The translations under genes and the position numbers were made by a program. Source: Zoroaster sp. YZ-2022 (Eukaryota; Echinodermata; Asteroidea; Forcipulatida; Zoroasteridae). From it: DNA of 64,000 nt. Below are positions 31,067-42,828 of the stretch, one piece after another (the stretch's first letter is position 1; the number at the start of each line of letters is the position of its first letter). The notes beneath the pieces are model-generated. The model searched no databases, was not told the DNA's origin, and saw only the letters and a program-made list of their open reading frames with translations. The DNA is taken from the NCBI GenBank assembly GCA_029582265.1, contig CM055816.1:80098472-80162471 (forward strand), written 5' to 3'.

Positions 31067-34000
31067 AGGTTTTTAAAATGTTTAAATTTTTGTTTTTAAT
31101 GTTGACGCGCGGGTCTGAGGCGACGCGCGTGGAGACCAAAACCGGAGACTTTCTCTTTTTAGCCTAATAAGTGAAATAATTATTCGTATACACATATATT
31201 GCTGGGCAATGTATAGTTAGTAGAATACAGCCAAAGAGAATATTGTTGGACATTATAGATTGTGGAAAACAACTACAGCCGCAACTCTTCAGTAACTATC
31301 AAGTATACATCACCTATACTATCCTGGAAAACGATAGATTCCATACTGGTACTAAAGAAGATGAATGTAGTCAAGTGGTGTTTGGAAACAACATGTAGGA
31401 GATATTAAGCAATGAATCTGTGCACAAGAGTCCATGACAGTGAGAAGTCTTCAGGAGAATGAAGACTATCAGAGCATATACTGATCGAAACGTTGAGTTT
31501 CTCATCACCAGTTCTTCTCAGAACCGACAATTATTAAATCTAAGATACTGTTTACATGGTGCTACACAAACCTTATACTACTGCTTACTAGGGTTAGTTC
31601 AATGTACAAACAACACTTGGAGGCACCATGCTTTTTCAGTCACTCAAGCGTGGGGTCCCTTTTTCCGTACAGGCCATTACGTGTACGGATCCTAATTCTG
31701 TGCGGGAGGGAAGCACGCAGGGAATGGGGAGGGGCAGGGGCCTTTGCTCCTTCCCCTATATTCCATAACTGAGCATGTACCATTCCCCGTCTCTATAATA
31801 TTCTGACGGGCCGCTACAACGTACAATTATTGTTCATATGTACACTGTCTCTTCACCCTTACTAATTGTTTTCATGGTATCTTTTCTGATCATTTCCATT
31901 TATCCTAGCATAGCGTTGACTACTTCTATTAATACAGTTATGTGTATTTGATTGAGTACATAACAGATGCAGAGAAAGACATCGATGATGAACCAATGAG
32001 CCACTGTCACACTTATACAATACAGTAAGAACTATGTTTAAATATTTAAAGATAAAGTATACAATTACAAATTCAAAAATATTTAAATGGTATAAAGCTG
32101 ATGATTGTATCAAACTTCCCAAGAAATAATTTGTCCGAGGGCTTTCACTTTAAAAAGAAAATGTGATTATTAGTAATTAAGAACAAACAAGTTTGTTTAC
32201 CGGGAATAGTACTCTTTCCATGATAGAATAGTTGGAATATGAAATATCTTAATAGTTAACACTTTTCCATAATGACATTACGTAATAAAGGTGAAATGGT
32301 TACAGGTTGGTTGTTAGATGTGTATTTTAATTCGAAGAGGATAAATATACCCGTAAATTATAATCATTAAAATTCACATTCTGTTGGAATTATATTGAAA
32401 TTTATTATTGTATAATATATAACGAAACATGGGCGTCCATCGCTACTTAGAAGTGGGGGACCGGCAGGCAATGTCAGATCCAGGATTTGGCCAATATGGG
32501 CACTCTAAGCAGAGCCGGGTCGCACACCCCACTTTTTAGACATCATTATTTGGGGAAAACAATTGCGGATCTAGAACTCACAATTTCTGGAAGCCAAATG
32601 CTTGATCTGGCCTATTCACTACAACGGAATGGGGGTCTGGGGACCGCTTAAGGGCCCCATTTTGTCTAGACTCACTCTGATACAATATGAGTTCGTTTTT
32701 CCAGGACCTGTTGCACTGTTGGGAAACGTTGAGGGCGACAGGCAATGCATTTAGACACGCGATTCGAGAAGCCAACTGACGACGCGTCCATTTTAGTGCT
32801 CGGGCGGAGATTTGACTCGGGGTACCACGACACGCAGATGATTAGTTGGCCAATGAGGATAGAAAATGTCAGAAGAATTGCGGTTTTGATGGCAATTGAT
32901 GTATGGGACGATGGTGGAGATAAGATGGGAGGAAAATTATTTCGCATGCAGGGTAGCACATTCCAGGATGGTATACGTATAGAACTGCGATTGGTAACCA
33001 CTGAATTTGAGCAAGAAAACGACTGTGCCTTGATTAACGTTTTAAATTAACCTTGCTCCTAACATAGCGTTTTGGTAGAGCCAGTAAATTGAGATGAGCT
33101 GCATTTTCACGCATGCTCGTGCAATGTATGGGAGCCAGGGCATCAAAGTGCATACTAATGTACATAAAGCCAACTCAAAACCAAGGGTCAGTCTTGGTGT
33201 GGTGGTATGCAGAGGACGGGCGTGGTCGAATACATTCACAGTCACCGGGGAACAAATGGCTTTGTGCGTACAAGGTGCAGGGTAGAAATACAAAACTAAA
33301 GACACGAAGTGGGTGAATCCTTGACGGATGATGGAGTTTACATAAAGACATAGCAATGGTATACAAATATATGTATATTGCTAAGACGGATAGTCAAGGG
33401 TGACGTAGTTAAGTTGAATTTGACAGGTTGGCAAACCTTGTGGTATATAGGCCTACAAGAATGATAATTTCCCTTTAGAATGGTCAAAAAATTGGCATCA
33501 CAAAGGAGCAACATTATATTTTCAAAGGATAAGCACTACATCCATTTTAAATAACTTTCCATAAACTAAGTTGCTAGAGGGCAAAGAGGTATGATAACTT
33601 GATTTTTCAAAACCGTTCACTTTTTGGTTAAATTAAAACAAATGCATCATAATGTACACTGTACACCAGTTATAACATAACATTTGCAGCTCAGTTTGTC
33701 TACGTATTTACGAAGGCAGGTACAAATATAAGATCATTTACACAAATCATGCAGAATAGAGTTCACCAAGGAACCTTGTATTCGCAAATTCACTATATTT
33801 GCGGAACAATAATATAGTTACGCATGAGTTAGACGGTTTATAGTTGAAGGATCTTTATGCAATCACCAGAAATGATTCGCTGAAAGCGGGTTCCATATAA
33901 AATCTCGATAACCTGAGCCTATACGTCTGGGATAATATTTTGGTGACCGTAGTAAGTTGGCTAAAATTGATATATGGAACGTATTTAACACAACTCCTAC

Positions 34001-34290
34001 TTTCGGTACAAATCACGGGTGTTTGTATGGACCTTTCAAAACTATTTATGAATGGTGCCTCTTAGCACTAAAGTGTTGAATCAACATTTATGCAATGAAA
34101 CCGGCCTCTTGCTAGAGATTGCCCAGTACGAGGAGTCGATGTTTCGTGTGCGGCCTTCTGACAACAGAGCTTCCTGGCTGGAACAAAAAAGACAACCACG
34201 AGGACCAACAAACACCTGTCATCGTGATACCCAATGATGACATTTCATCATCTAGATTCTAGCTAAGAATACGAAGAAGGGTTGGATAAA
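31067..34290. other. Mostly featureless segment
   Basis: No family is recognised. At 31480-31530 ctgatcgaaacg and ccagttcttctcagaacc resemble words near the ends of the 20020-23480 insertion (reversed at 20080-20135), so a related repeat fragment is present. An open frame at 32745-33050 (101 codons, containing WDDGGDKMGG) has no splice or homology support. I do not call it a gene. Confidence 0.4.
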
Positions 34291-34298
34291 GCTAGAAG

Positions 34299-34970
34299 GT
34301 GGAGAAATCGACATTTAACATAACCTCTCCAAAACAACCGAGAATGAGCAAGTCAAATCTGAAGAACACCGGAAGAGGCGAAGAGAAGACGGGAAAAAGT
34401 AAAGAGAAGACAAGAAAAGGTGAAGAGAGAAGACAGGAAAAAAGCAGGAGAAAGATAGTAAAAAGATCAGAAAACACACAAGGAGAGCAGCCAACTAAAG
34501 TGAAGAAGCAGAGCAAAGAACACAATAAATAATTAACGTAGTGAAATCATCGAATGATGGGAAAATGAACGATGCTTCATGCTCCAAACAAAAACCAGCC
34601 CCAAAGCCAAACCCACTGGCTACTGGATTGAAACCATTGCAACGGCAGGAAACAAGGAAACGAAACATCCAAGAAGAGGAGAACACTGAGGTATTGAAAA
34701 TCAAAAATATCTGACATGGAGTACGAAAGAGAATATGATTCTGAGGAATTAGCCCTTCCCACGATCAAGAACCCAAAGAAGAAGATAACCCAGGTGATGA
34801 CTTTGTGTTCTGTATACGCGCACTGAGGAGGGTCCAACGCCACCGTAAAAAACGCGGAACAGGGGCAATAGCCACCTGTGGCTGTTATAATTCATCCATT
34901 TCTCCAACCAATAGCCAACCAAGTCAGGCAGCAAGTCTCAAACAGGAAGAGGACATGACAGAAATACATC
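34299..34970 (+). pseudogene. Possible ORF1 region of a LINE
   Basis: A 77-codon frame from 34299 is almost entirely charged (EEKTGKSKEKTRKGEERR), followed in shifted frames by a short run with CSKQKPAPKPNP and RRVQRHRKKRGTGAIATCGC. It lies directly upstream of a LINE endonuclease fragment, so a basic ORF1 or 5' part of ORF2 is a reasonable guess. Nothing in the sequence is diagnostic. Confidence 0.3.
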
Positions 34971-35064
34971 TACATAAAGTATTTTATTTTGAGTAAGTTT
35001 TCTCCCTCTCTGACTTTTATGGACAGTCTACATTTCATCCTCACTATGATTTTCCTTAATAAGC

Positions 35065-35345
35065 TTTACAATATAATGACAATCAATGCGAATGGGATGA
35101 GAGATAATTTCAAACAGAAATGTCACTTTGATTACTTAAGTTGTAGAAAATTCAACATTACTCTCATCCAAGAAACTCACAGTGAGGAGGAAGACGAATG
35201 TTTGTAGGCGTAAACAGTGGGCAGGAGAAATTCATTTTAGTCACGGTACCCGCCATTCTAAAGGAGTAACTATTTTCATTTCTAACAAATGTGGATTACA
35301 TTTGACTAATATTACCAAAGACCAAAAGTAGATGGATTCATGGGG
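35065..35345 (+). pseudogene. LINE ORF2 endonuclease fragment
   Basis: From 35073 the frame reads TINANGMRDNFKQK, FDYLSCRKFNITLIQETHS and, after a frameshift near 35205, QWAGEIHFSHGTRHSKGVTIF. This is the order of the apurinic-type endonuclease of non-LTR retrotransposons (N-NGMR, QETH, HSKGV). It stops at 35331. No reverse transcriptase follows, so it is a truncated relic. The style is closest to L1/Tx1-like elements, at low certainty. Confidence 0.7.
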
Positions 35346-35349
35346 ATAT

Positions 35350-36890
35350 TATGCGGAATGAAAAAAATTCCCCTGCTTCTGTTAGCGCTAATGCAGTTTG
35401 CTTCAGAGTTGAATTTTTCAAAGCCAGTATGTTTCAGAACGTATTAATGAAAACTATCAATGTGGATTAATGGAGGGATTTCAATTGCAACATCGACAAC
35501 AAAACACACAAAAGAAATACAAGTAAATAATCCTAGATATAAAATGTTGATAATTTTTCATGGACCCATAGGCGCTGGATTTGCAACAATATAAAAATAC
35601 TCACACTTTCAAGGAACTCAAGGACCCCAGGTCATGATATTGGACTACTTTTACACAGTCCCTCAAACGAATATAATTATGGACCTCAAATCTGACTTTT
35701 TTCAGACGAATTTACAACATATAGAATTTGGTCACTATTTTTATTCACTTAGTGACGTGGATCCATAATACCAGTTGCTGCAAGTGTTACAATCATGACT
35801 CGCCAACGCTTCATTTTGTTATTCATTATACTACAGTTTTAATACGTAGTTAATAATTACAGTCATTTTACATAACTTCGTAATCATTTACGTCATGCGT
35901 CAATAGTGGTATTATTTTCAAACTGTGCCAGTGCAGTATTTTTAGAGTTTGCGGGGAGGAACAAACAAACTTTTTCGGTCAAATTTTCCGACCAAACAAA
36001 CACAAATGTACCGTAAACAAGTGTGTAATCATTAAAAAGACAATTATGTGTAGGAATGCATAGCATACACAAACTAATGGGAGTAGACTACAATTTACCA
36101 CTTAGCAAAAGTTGAACACACCTCGATCAGTCAAAACAGTCAACGATCGAGGGAGGGTAGGGTAGGCTATGCGGTAAAGCGAAAAATGTTGAAGGCATGG
36201 TATGCGCGACAAATTTCCCACTTACTCAATGTGACCATGTTAATAATCAAGGAGGGAGGGCCTTCAATTCAGAGGAGGGAGACTACTGTTATAAACTTCA
36301 CGTCACCAACAAATTCGTGAATTTACCATGACATTTCTGTTCTGACGTCTCCATGCAATTCTTCACCAATGTCTTCAACAAGGTCCAGCAACAGTAAACC
36401 GTTACCGGTACCGTTCAAGTTGCAGGACTTCGTATTTTCAAACCCGACTTCTCGGCCATGGACACTTTTGCGTGCTCAAGAGTCACATCCCAAATTCCCT
36501 ATAAATGTTTCTACAAGAGAATGCCTAAAAATACTCACATCATTCTCACAAACCTCATATCACTACCCGTGACATAAAATAAAAATATATTATTATTTTA
36601 CATAATCATGACCTACGCCCTATGTTTACATGCTATCAAAAACCCGATCGCAGTTGGGTAACTTGTAATAAATATAGGCCTAACAACATATTTTTAGCTT
36701 TATGGAACACATGTTAACATTAGTCCATAGTCCGGACTACTTCTTGCTTTGTCTTTGTATTAGTCTCCCACTTAGAAACAATGCATAACACGGTAGTTGA
36801 AACAGACGTTAAAAAGGCAAACTTGCACTTAACAATGCCTTATTTTTCTCCAAGTAAGTTGAGGGTCTATCAGTTACATGGTGGACTTAC
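35350..36890. other. No recognisable feature
   Basis: AT-rich sequence. The open frame at 36369-36572 has no support from motif or splice context. No tandem or inverted repeat stands out. Confidence 0.45.
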
Positions 36891-38028
36891 CCGCTTCATC
36901 CTTCGCCTTTAATCATTATCAGAGGTTGGCTGGCCATCCTCCATGGCAAAACTGGTTTTATGTCTTGGAGGAAAATTAATGTGCAGGTAAAATAATTAAT
37001 TCCTTCAATTTTATTGTTATTATCTCTGGATTTATCCAATCAGAAACAAAACAAAAGTTGAAAAGAAAACGTTTTTGAGTTTTCATATCTTCAATGTATC
37101 AAAATTAAAGCAGCACCTATTAAGTTTGGGATTTCAGTTTGTTTCAGTGCAATATTCTCTTTTAAAAATAATGCTGGAACTCAATGCGTGACCATACAGT
37201 TGATACACATTTCAAAGTTTCAGAGTAATCATCACCTTCCACTTTCTTGGTCTTTCAAGAATAGTGATTAAAGGTTTTAGATTCTACAAATTATATCATT
37301 TTATTCAACAATGTAAAAAAAAATTATGTTCAATTCAAGATTAATAACATTTTACTCGGCAATCTGAATAAGATGAAGTGTGGAAGAACTCGTTGTGAGG
37401 GCAAAGTAAATGGCGCCCTCAAGAGTTTGTACATTTCACGCATACGACGTAATCAATCTAATTACCAAAGCTTATACGATCTTTGCTAACTTAGTAAAGT
37501 ACATGGATGTAGGCCTATTAATTATGAACTGTGATTGTCACCCAAATTACCATAAATTTCATAATTCTCTGCGTCTTTAATGAACGTGAGTACAACCAAT
37601 GATTAATTAATGTTCCTAGTTCATATTGCTCTATTTCGAAGTCTGTTGAATTACCAAGATAAGCCTAGAACTAGAAGTTTGTGACCTGTGCCGTGGCTGT
37701 GTCCTACTCCTAATTAGTGAACTTATTTGATATTTTGCTTACCCAGTGTGGCACGGACCTGAATCGTAGCCACATGTTGTTCCATTGCCGCTACCAGCGG
37801 ATTTTGTAAATTTAGCGCTAAATTGACAATATTTGCAACTATTTCGACACACTTGATACATTCTACATACATGTTGAACTATCCAGCGCCCCAAAAATTG
37901 TGATTTTACTTACATTTATCGTCCATGTACGTAATTGCCGCACTCGTGAAATGACGCACGTACCTTGCAGCATTTCTCGGAAAACTTACAAAACTATGCG
38001 TATTAATGGTTGCATAACTTATCTAAGT

Positions 38029-39407
38029 TAGCCACCAGTGTGTCTACGGACTCGTATCCTTAGCACATCGTTGGTCTCATTGCCGCTAACGGGTTTTCTA
38101 GGAATTTTCAAATTCCAGGCGCTGAAATTGACGATATTTGCAACTATTTTGACAGGCTAATATACGTTCCTTAGATGTTGAACTATCTAGGCGCCCCCAA
38201 AAATGGTTATTTTACTTACTTTCGTCTCATATAGGCCCGAAAAAATTACAAGACGATCGGCATTGTGTTTCAACGAGTTCGGCACTTTGAATGAAGAGTG
38301 TGAATGGGAAAACAACTTTACGACGGCAGTTTTATGTGTGCACAGACAAATTACAAAGATGGTTCAAGCGGGTTTGGGTCTTTTGGGGCGTGAATTTCTT
38401 AATAAAATTCCTGGGCTACAGGAATGGGCCCAATTATTAACATTTTGGCCATCCATCATTATCAATAATACTGATAATATTATTACTATTATTATTTTGT
38501 TAAACAACAATATGCTATCTAGTATCAGCGATATCCTCAAACATGAAACACTTCATTGATTCGATCATTATTGCCTGTCAATGAACGGTGTTTTAAACAT
38601 TTTCTTTGCTGAATTATAATGTGGACACAAACAAAATAAAATTAATAAGGTAAATAGACAATTGATTTAATTTTGCCCAAACACCGTCGTGTGTATAGCA
38701 CTGTATACTCAGTGCTTTCCGAGTGTCTGTGAAAAACTACACAGGCGGGACTCGGGCGGGATTCGAACCCACAACCTCCTGCTTACTAGTGCAGACGTAT
38801 TAACCTCTCGACCACCGAGCTTGCCCGATGGTGATTGGCTGGCTAGAATCCATATAGCAGCGATATATGGTTGGTAAATATATGCCCTACTTATTATAGT
38901 AAAAGTAAATAATTGAATCCAGGAACTGGGCATGTTTTTTATTCATTAATATTTCATTTAATTATACAGGCTATAGTTATATCACATTTTATATCACATT
39001 TTAGCACATAAAATGTCTGACTACCGACAACACGTGCAACCCGAAACGGAATACTTCGTGCGCTAAAATATGAGCAAGTATGTGCACATAAACAGCCAGT
39101 CGTAAAGTTGTTTTCCCATTCCACACTCTTCATACAGTACATTCAAAATGGCCGTCCTCGTTCAAACACAATGCCGATCGTCTTGTAATTTTTTCGCCTA
39201 CATGTATATGAGACGAAATGTAAGTAAAATAACCATTTTGGGGCGCCTAGATAGTTCAACATGTAAGGAACATATCTAGCCTGTAAAAATAGTTGTAAAT
39301 ATCTCAATTTCAGCGCCTGGAATTTAGAAAATTCTAGAAACCCGCCGTTAACGGCAATGAGACCAACGTGTGACTAGGATACAGGTCCGTGCCACACTGG
39401 TGGGCAA
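38029..39407. mobile_element. Nested foldback element, 1379 bp
   Basis: The 8-bp repeat ATCTAAGT flanks it (38021-38028, 39408-39415), and copy 1 has the empty site (aacttatctaagtcat near 665-680). Arms of about 330 bp are inverted, starting tagccaccagtgtg and ending cacactggtgggcaa. The arms are homologous to those of the host element (gttccattgccgctaacgg, gacgatatttgcaac), so it is a diverged member of the same family. The centre (38370-39050) holds a tRNA-like segment. Confidence 0.9.
38749..38821 (-). tRNA. tRNA-like sequence, pseudogene or SINE head
   Basis: On the minus strand A-box-like tggtcgagaggtta and a perfect B box ggttcgaatcc are about 35 bases apart. An acceptor stem (gctcgg with ccgagt), a T arm (gtggg/cccgc) and a 5-bp anticodon stem (tctgc/gcagg) can be drawn, but the anticodon loop has eight bases and the D stem is two pairs. 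It is closest to Leu or Ser tRNAs in sequence. It is probably a decayed tRNA or SINE promoter carried by the foldback centre. Confidence 0.35.
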
Positions 39408-41132
39408 ATCTAAGTCATACTTGTTACAAAAATATAAATTACAGTGAAATTGTATGATTTACTGGAAAGTTATAGTGCTTGTGAAAGTGGAAAAAGTTGT
39501 TTAACCACTGATTTTACTAGATACAAATAGGAAGGGATTTACATGACCTCAATTTTTTTTCACGAACATCTGTGATTTTATTGTTCTATGCCGTCAACGA
39601 GCTATTGTCTATGGAAACCAAAAGATATGAATGCATTGCATTTGCAATTATCTTTTAAAGAAATACTGTCTTACTGATCCTCAAAATGGACACATTCCTT
39701 AATATAGAAGAAGCGAACAAAGGCTAATTAATTCGTTGGTGTTTATTTCGTGCAGTAGGAAAATTATTGAGAATTGAAACATTAATATCATGGTTATGAA
39801 AGAAATCTTTATTTGACAAAATGTTAACATAATTTTTACACATGTATTTCAAAGTTTTAAAGTACTTTTGCAAAATTTTAACCACCTTCCATTTTATTGG
39901 CCTTTCAAGAATATTGATTAACAGTTTTGAAGCTTCTCCAAATAATACCATTTTTTTTTAAAATCTAGAACAATATTTTATTTTCAAGATTAAAAACAAT
40001 TTACAACCATCTGGAATAAGATGAAACATGACTCAACTGTTTTTCTTCTTGGGTACATTTTCTGTGCCCCATCAACTTTAACAGTTTGGGGCAGTCATTA
40101 TCAACATCAATTTTTGATGACCACAATTCTGTCGTCGCAAACAACGGCGCTCAAGACGTCCACGCATATGATCATGCATTGAAATTCAGCATTTAACAAG
40201 AGAATCCTTCACTGAAATAAACTGAAACACCAAACTGCTAATTTCATTTGTAAGTTACTGCCAAGTTGATTATATAACCTTAGGTGCGTCATTTAGGGTA
40301 AATTGAGGATATATTTTGTGAAATATCAGCCCGAAAATATTAACGTTACACGACGATCGGCAGTTTGCATGTTTCAACAAGGGCGGCCATCTTGAATTTA
40401 TGAAGAGAGGTCAACGGAAAACATCTTGCGCGTGCAGTGTGTCAAGTGTGTCAAAATAGTTGCAAATATCGTCAATTTGAGCGCCAAGAATTTACAAAAT
40501 CCGCCGTTAGCGCCAGCGGCAATGAAACAACATGTGGCAAAGGGATTCAGGTCCGTGCCACACAAGTGAAGCAAATTTGATATCTGATTGTATGTGTATA
40601 CTATGCACATTGTGCATGTATTCCTCATTGTAGTAGTACATGTATACATTGGAATCACAATCATCAGTGTGGTCAGCAATACACACACAGTGCGTATAAT
40701 TAACCTGAGTATCACTAGGCTGTTGAAGTCTCACAATCAACAGTGTGGTCAGCAATAAGCCTTATCGGAATTGAGCACGCAATGAATTATAGGGTTGGGT
40801 TTTGGAAAAAGTTGTAAACAAACGCACACGTTTGTGCACAAGAGGAGAAAGGTGATCGGCAAGAAGTTTTTACGTTTTATAGCAAAATTATGGAGAAATT
40901 ATTAAGAAATCAGTTAAATTATAAATAGAACATTTTAATAATTAACAAAATAATTTATTTTTTCTGCGGAAACTACACAAATGGAGGAATTCTCAGCTGA
41001 TTTCTGATCCCTGTGTGCGATGATCAATCATTTTTTTCCTTCTAAAAAAGGGGAAATTGCAGATACATTAATTTCAATGTATTTAACAAAAACAAGTTAA
41101 GCGCTGGTCAAACCGTGGGCAAACTCATAATA

Positions 41133-41325
41133 CACTCATCAAACAAAGTTAAGGACCACTTTTATTTTAACATATTTTCTTTATAGCACATATTAAGGAC
41201 CAGAAAATGCCTACATATGAATGTCCTGTATGACCTCCAAGACACAGTAATCGATTTCACATGTGGTTTGTTTCAAAGCCAGTTGGAGATTTTTATTCAT
41301 TTTAATACAATGCCTAGGAGTTAGG
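41133..41325. other. Copy-2-specific segment ending in GTTAGGGTTAA
   Basis: It replaces 3341-3740 of copy 1. The right end ggagttagggttaa resembles the right end of the CCCTAACC MITE family (8000-8017), but no matching left end is found. It may be a truncated MITE. Confidence 0.35.
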
Positions 41326-41769
41326 GTTAATTTGTGAATGAACCATCACTTCTTCACATGAAGCATGATTGAACTGTTTTTCCTTGGTACATTTCTGTGC
41401 CCACATAAACTTTACAGTTTGGGGTGAGTCATTATACCAGCATCATTGTGTCGATGACCACAATTCTGTGCATCTCAAAAACTGCTCAAGACGTCCATGC
41501 ATATGATCTGGCATTTTACAAGATTCAGCATTTTACAAGAGAATCCTTCACTGAAACAACAAACTTGTAATTTCATTTGTAAGTGATGAGTTGATTATAT
41601 AATTGTAGCCTAGGTGTTTCAATTGGGTACATGGGGAGATGGGTTTTCTTGCCCTAACATCCTGTGGGAGGGTAGGCAATAAAACCATCAATTACAATAA
41701 CAAATATAAGACAACCATCTTTAAGTATAGGCACTGCAGTGTAAAAACATTATTTTGATTCTTGCATAA

Positions 41770-42062
41770 CCCTTGTGTGACTGAAGGGTCAAAATCAGTA
41801 ACTTTTTGACGTACTTGCCAAGGTATACATAGTGAAATTAACAGTCAAACACTGTCAAACCTTAGTGTAGTAAGTACATTTACAGGTCAAAAATGGGTCG
41901 ATCGTTTTTGACTGGCAAAAGCATTTTCTTGTATTGTTCATCAGGGTGGTCAGAATGACAGTCAAAACTGCCAGTGTGCACATTTAGGTCAACAGTCAAC
42001 ACAGGCAGTTGTCTGGTTTTGACCACTATAGCCACTAAAGTTCAACTAAAGCACAAGGAGGG
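41770..42062. mobile_element. MITE with GTCAAA words, copy 2
   Basis: Homologue of 4193-4500, flanked by ATAA and TTAA. It is slightly shorter through scattered small deletions. Confidence 0.55.
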
Positions 42063-42624
42063 TTAATGCATGGGTAATATACTGCGCTTGAATTTTGTGG
42101 AAATTGAAACTTTATAATTTACATGTATAATGATACAAGTGATGAATGTGTCGGCATACAACTTCAAAAGTAGTGAATCTGCATGTATGATGTGCTGAGG
42201 TTATTGCATTGGTTTCTTGATAAAATAACAGGCATTTATGTATAATACATGTACATGTACCTTTCACATTATTATACTCCCTGGTAACCAGGCTATAAAT
42301 CATTCATATTATAACTATATCAGCTCCAGGGAATATTCTTGTAGAAGGCTATTTTTAGTGCACAAGGGCTAATTCAAATACAACACCCATCTCTGCACGT
42401 ACATGTACCAGGTACCAATTTTTGTTCTATGGTAAATACTTGCCTCTGTAAAGGCTACACTCAACTATAATATTATGCAAATGTATTCTAAAATGAATTT
42501 TTGACTTTATTTTCCTTTAAAAATCTTCCGTAACCATGAAATACTATTTTACAGGAAGGCTTTGCTTGAATTACTCAAATACATTGTATGTACATGGTAT
42601 TGTATCTGTGTGATTTCTTTACAG

Positions 42625-42765
42625 ATTTATAACAATGAGACTAAGGAAAGGAAAGATTAGTGAACTTTTACACAAACTCCATTTGAAGAAGCAAGTAGAT
42701 ACTGTTCTTTGCAGGAAGATTCTGAAGGATTTGATCAATTGTATCACATCAACAGAACTATACAT
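42625..42765 (+). pseudogene. Frameshifted copy of the 44-codon exon
   Basis: The same acceptor (gatttctttacag) and donor (gtaagt) bound it, but relative to 5080-5221 one T is missing in the run after agtgaac (near 42665), so the frame is lost after about residue 12. It has several further substitutions. It is either a decayed duplicate or a consensus error. Confidence 0.55.
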
Positions 42766-42828
42766 GTAAGTATACATGTACCTTGCTCTGCTGGTACTAC
42801 AATGTACTTTAGAAATTGTTTATATTTT

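Larger units (their letters stand above)
37734..40575. mobile_element. Foldback element, copy 2, interrupted by a related foldback
   Basis: Same element as 375-1842, with the same 8-bp flank TTTGATAT at 37726-37733 and 40576-40583. It is longer only because 38029-39407 has been inserted into its left part. The identical flanks in both copies mean that the element was in place before the region was duplicated. Confidence 0.85.
36900..42828 (+). repeat. Copy 2 of the large duplication
   Basis: 36900-37340 matches the repeat at 5310-5520 (ggccatcctccatg...aaaactggttttatg). From 37343 the sequence follows window positions 1-5270. Compared with copy 1 it lacks the palindromic element and most of the VNTR, but has a nested foldback and a different short segment at 41133-41325. 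The end of homology, near 42828, joins directly to a match of 7328. Confidence 0.88.

Noticed and set aside
31480..31535. Hammerhead ribozyme-like CTGAT...CGAAAC
   Set aside because: The conserved GA after CUGAN and any stem II are missing (ctgatcgaaac is contiguous), and no cleavage triplet pairing could be drawn. The same applies to the related motif at 20105-20135.
32745..33050. 101-codon open frame
   Set aside because: There is no recognisable domain, an overlapping minus-strand frame of similar length exists, and composition is ordinary. It remains possible but is unsupported.
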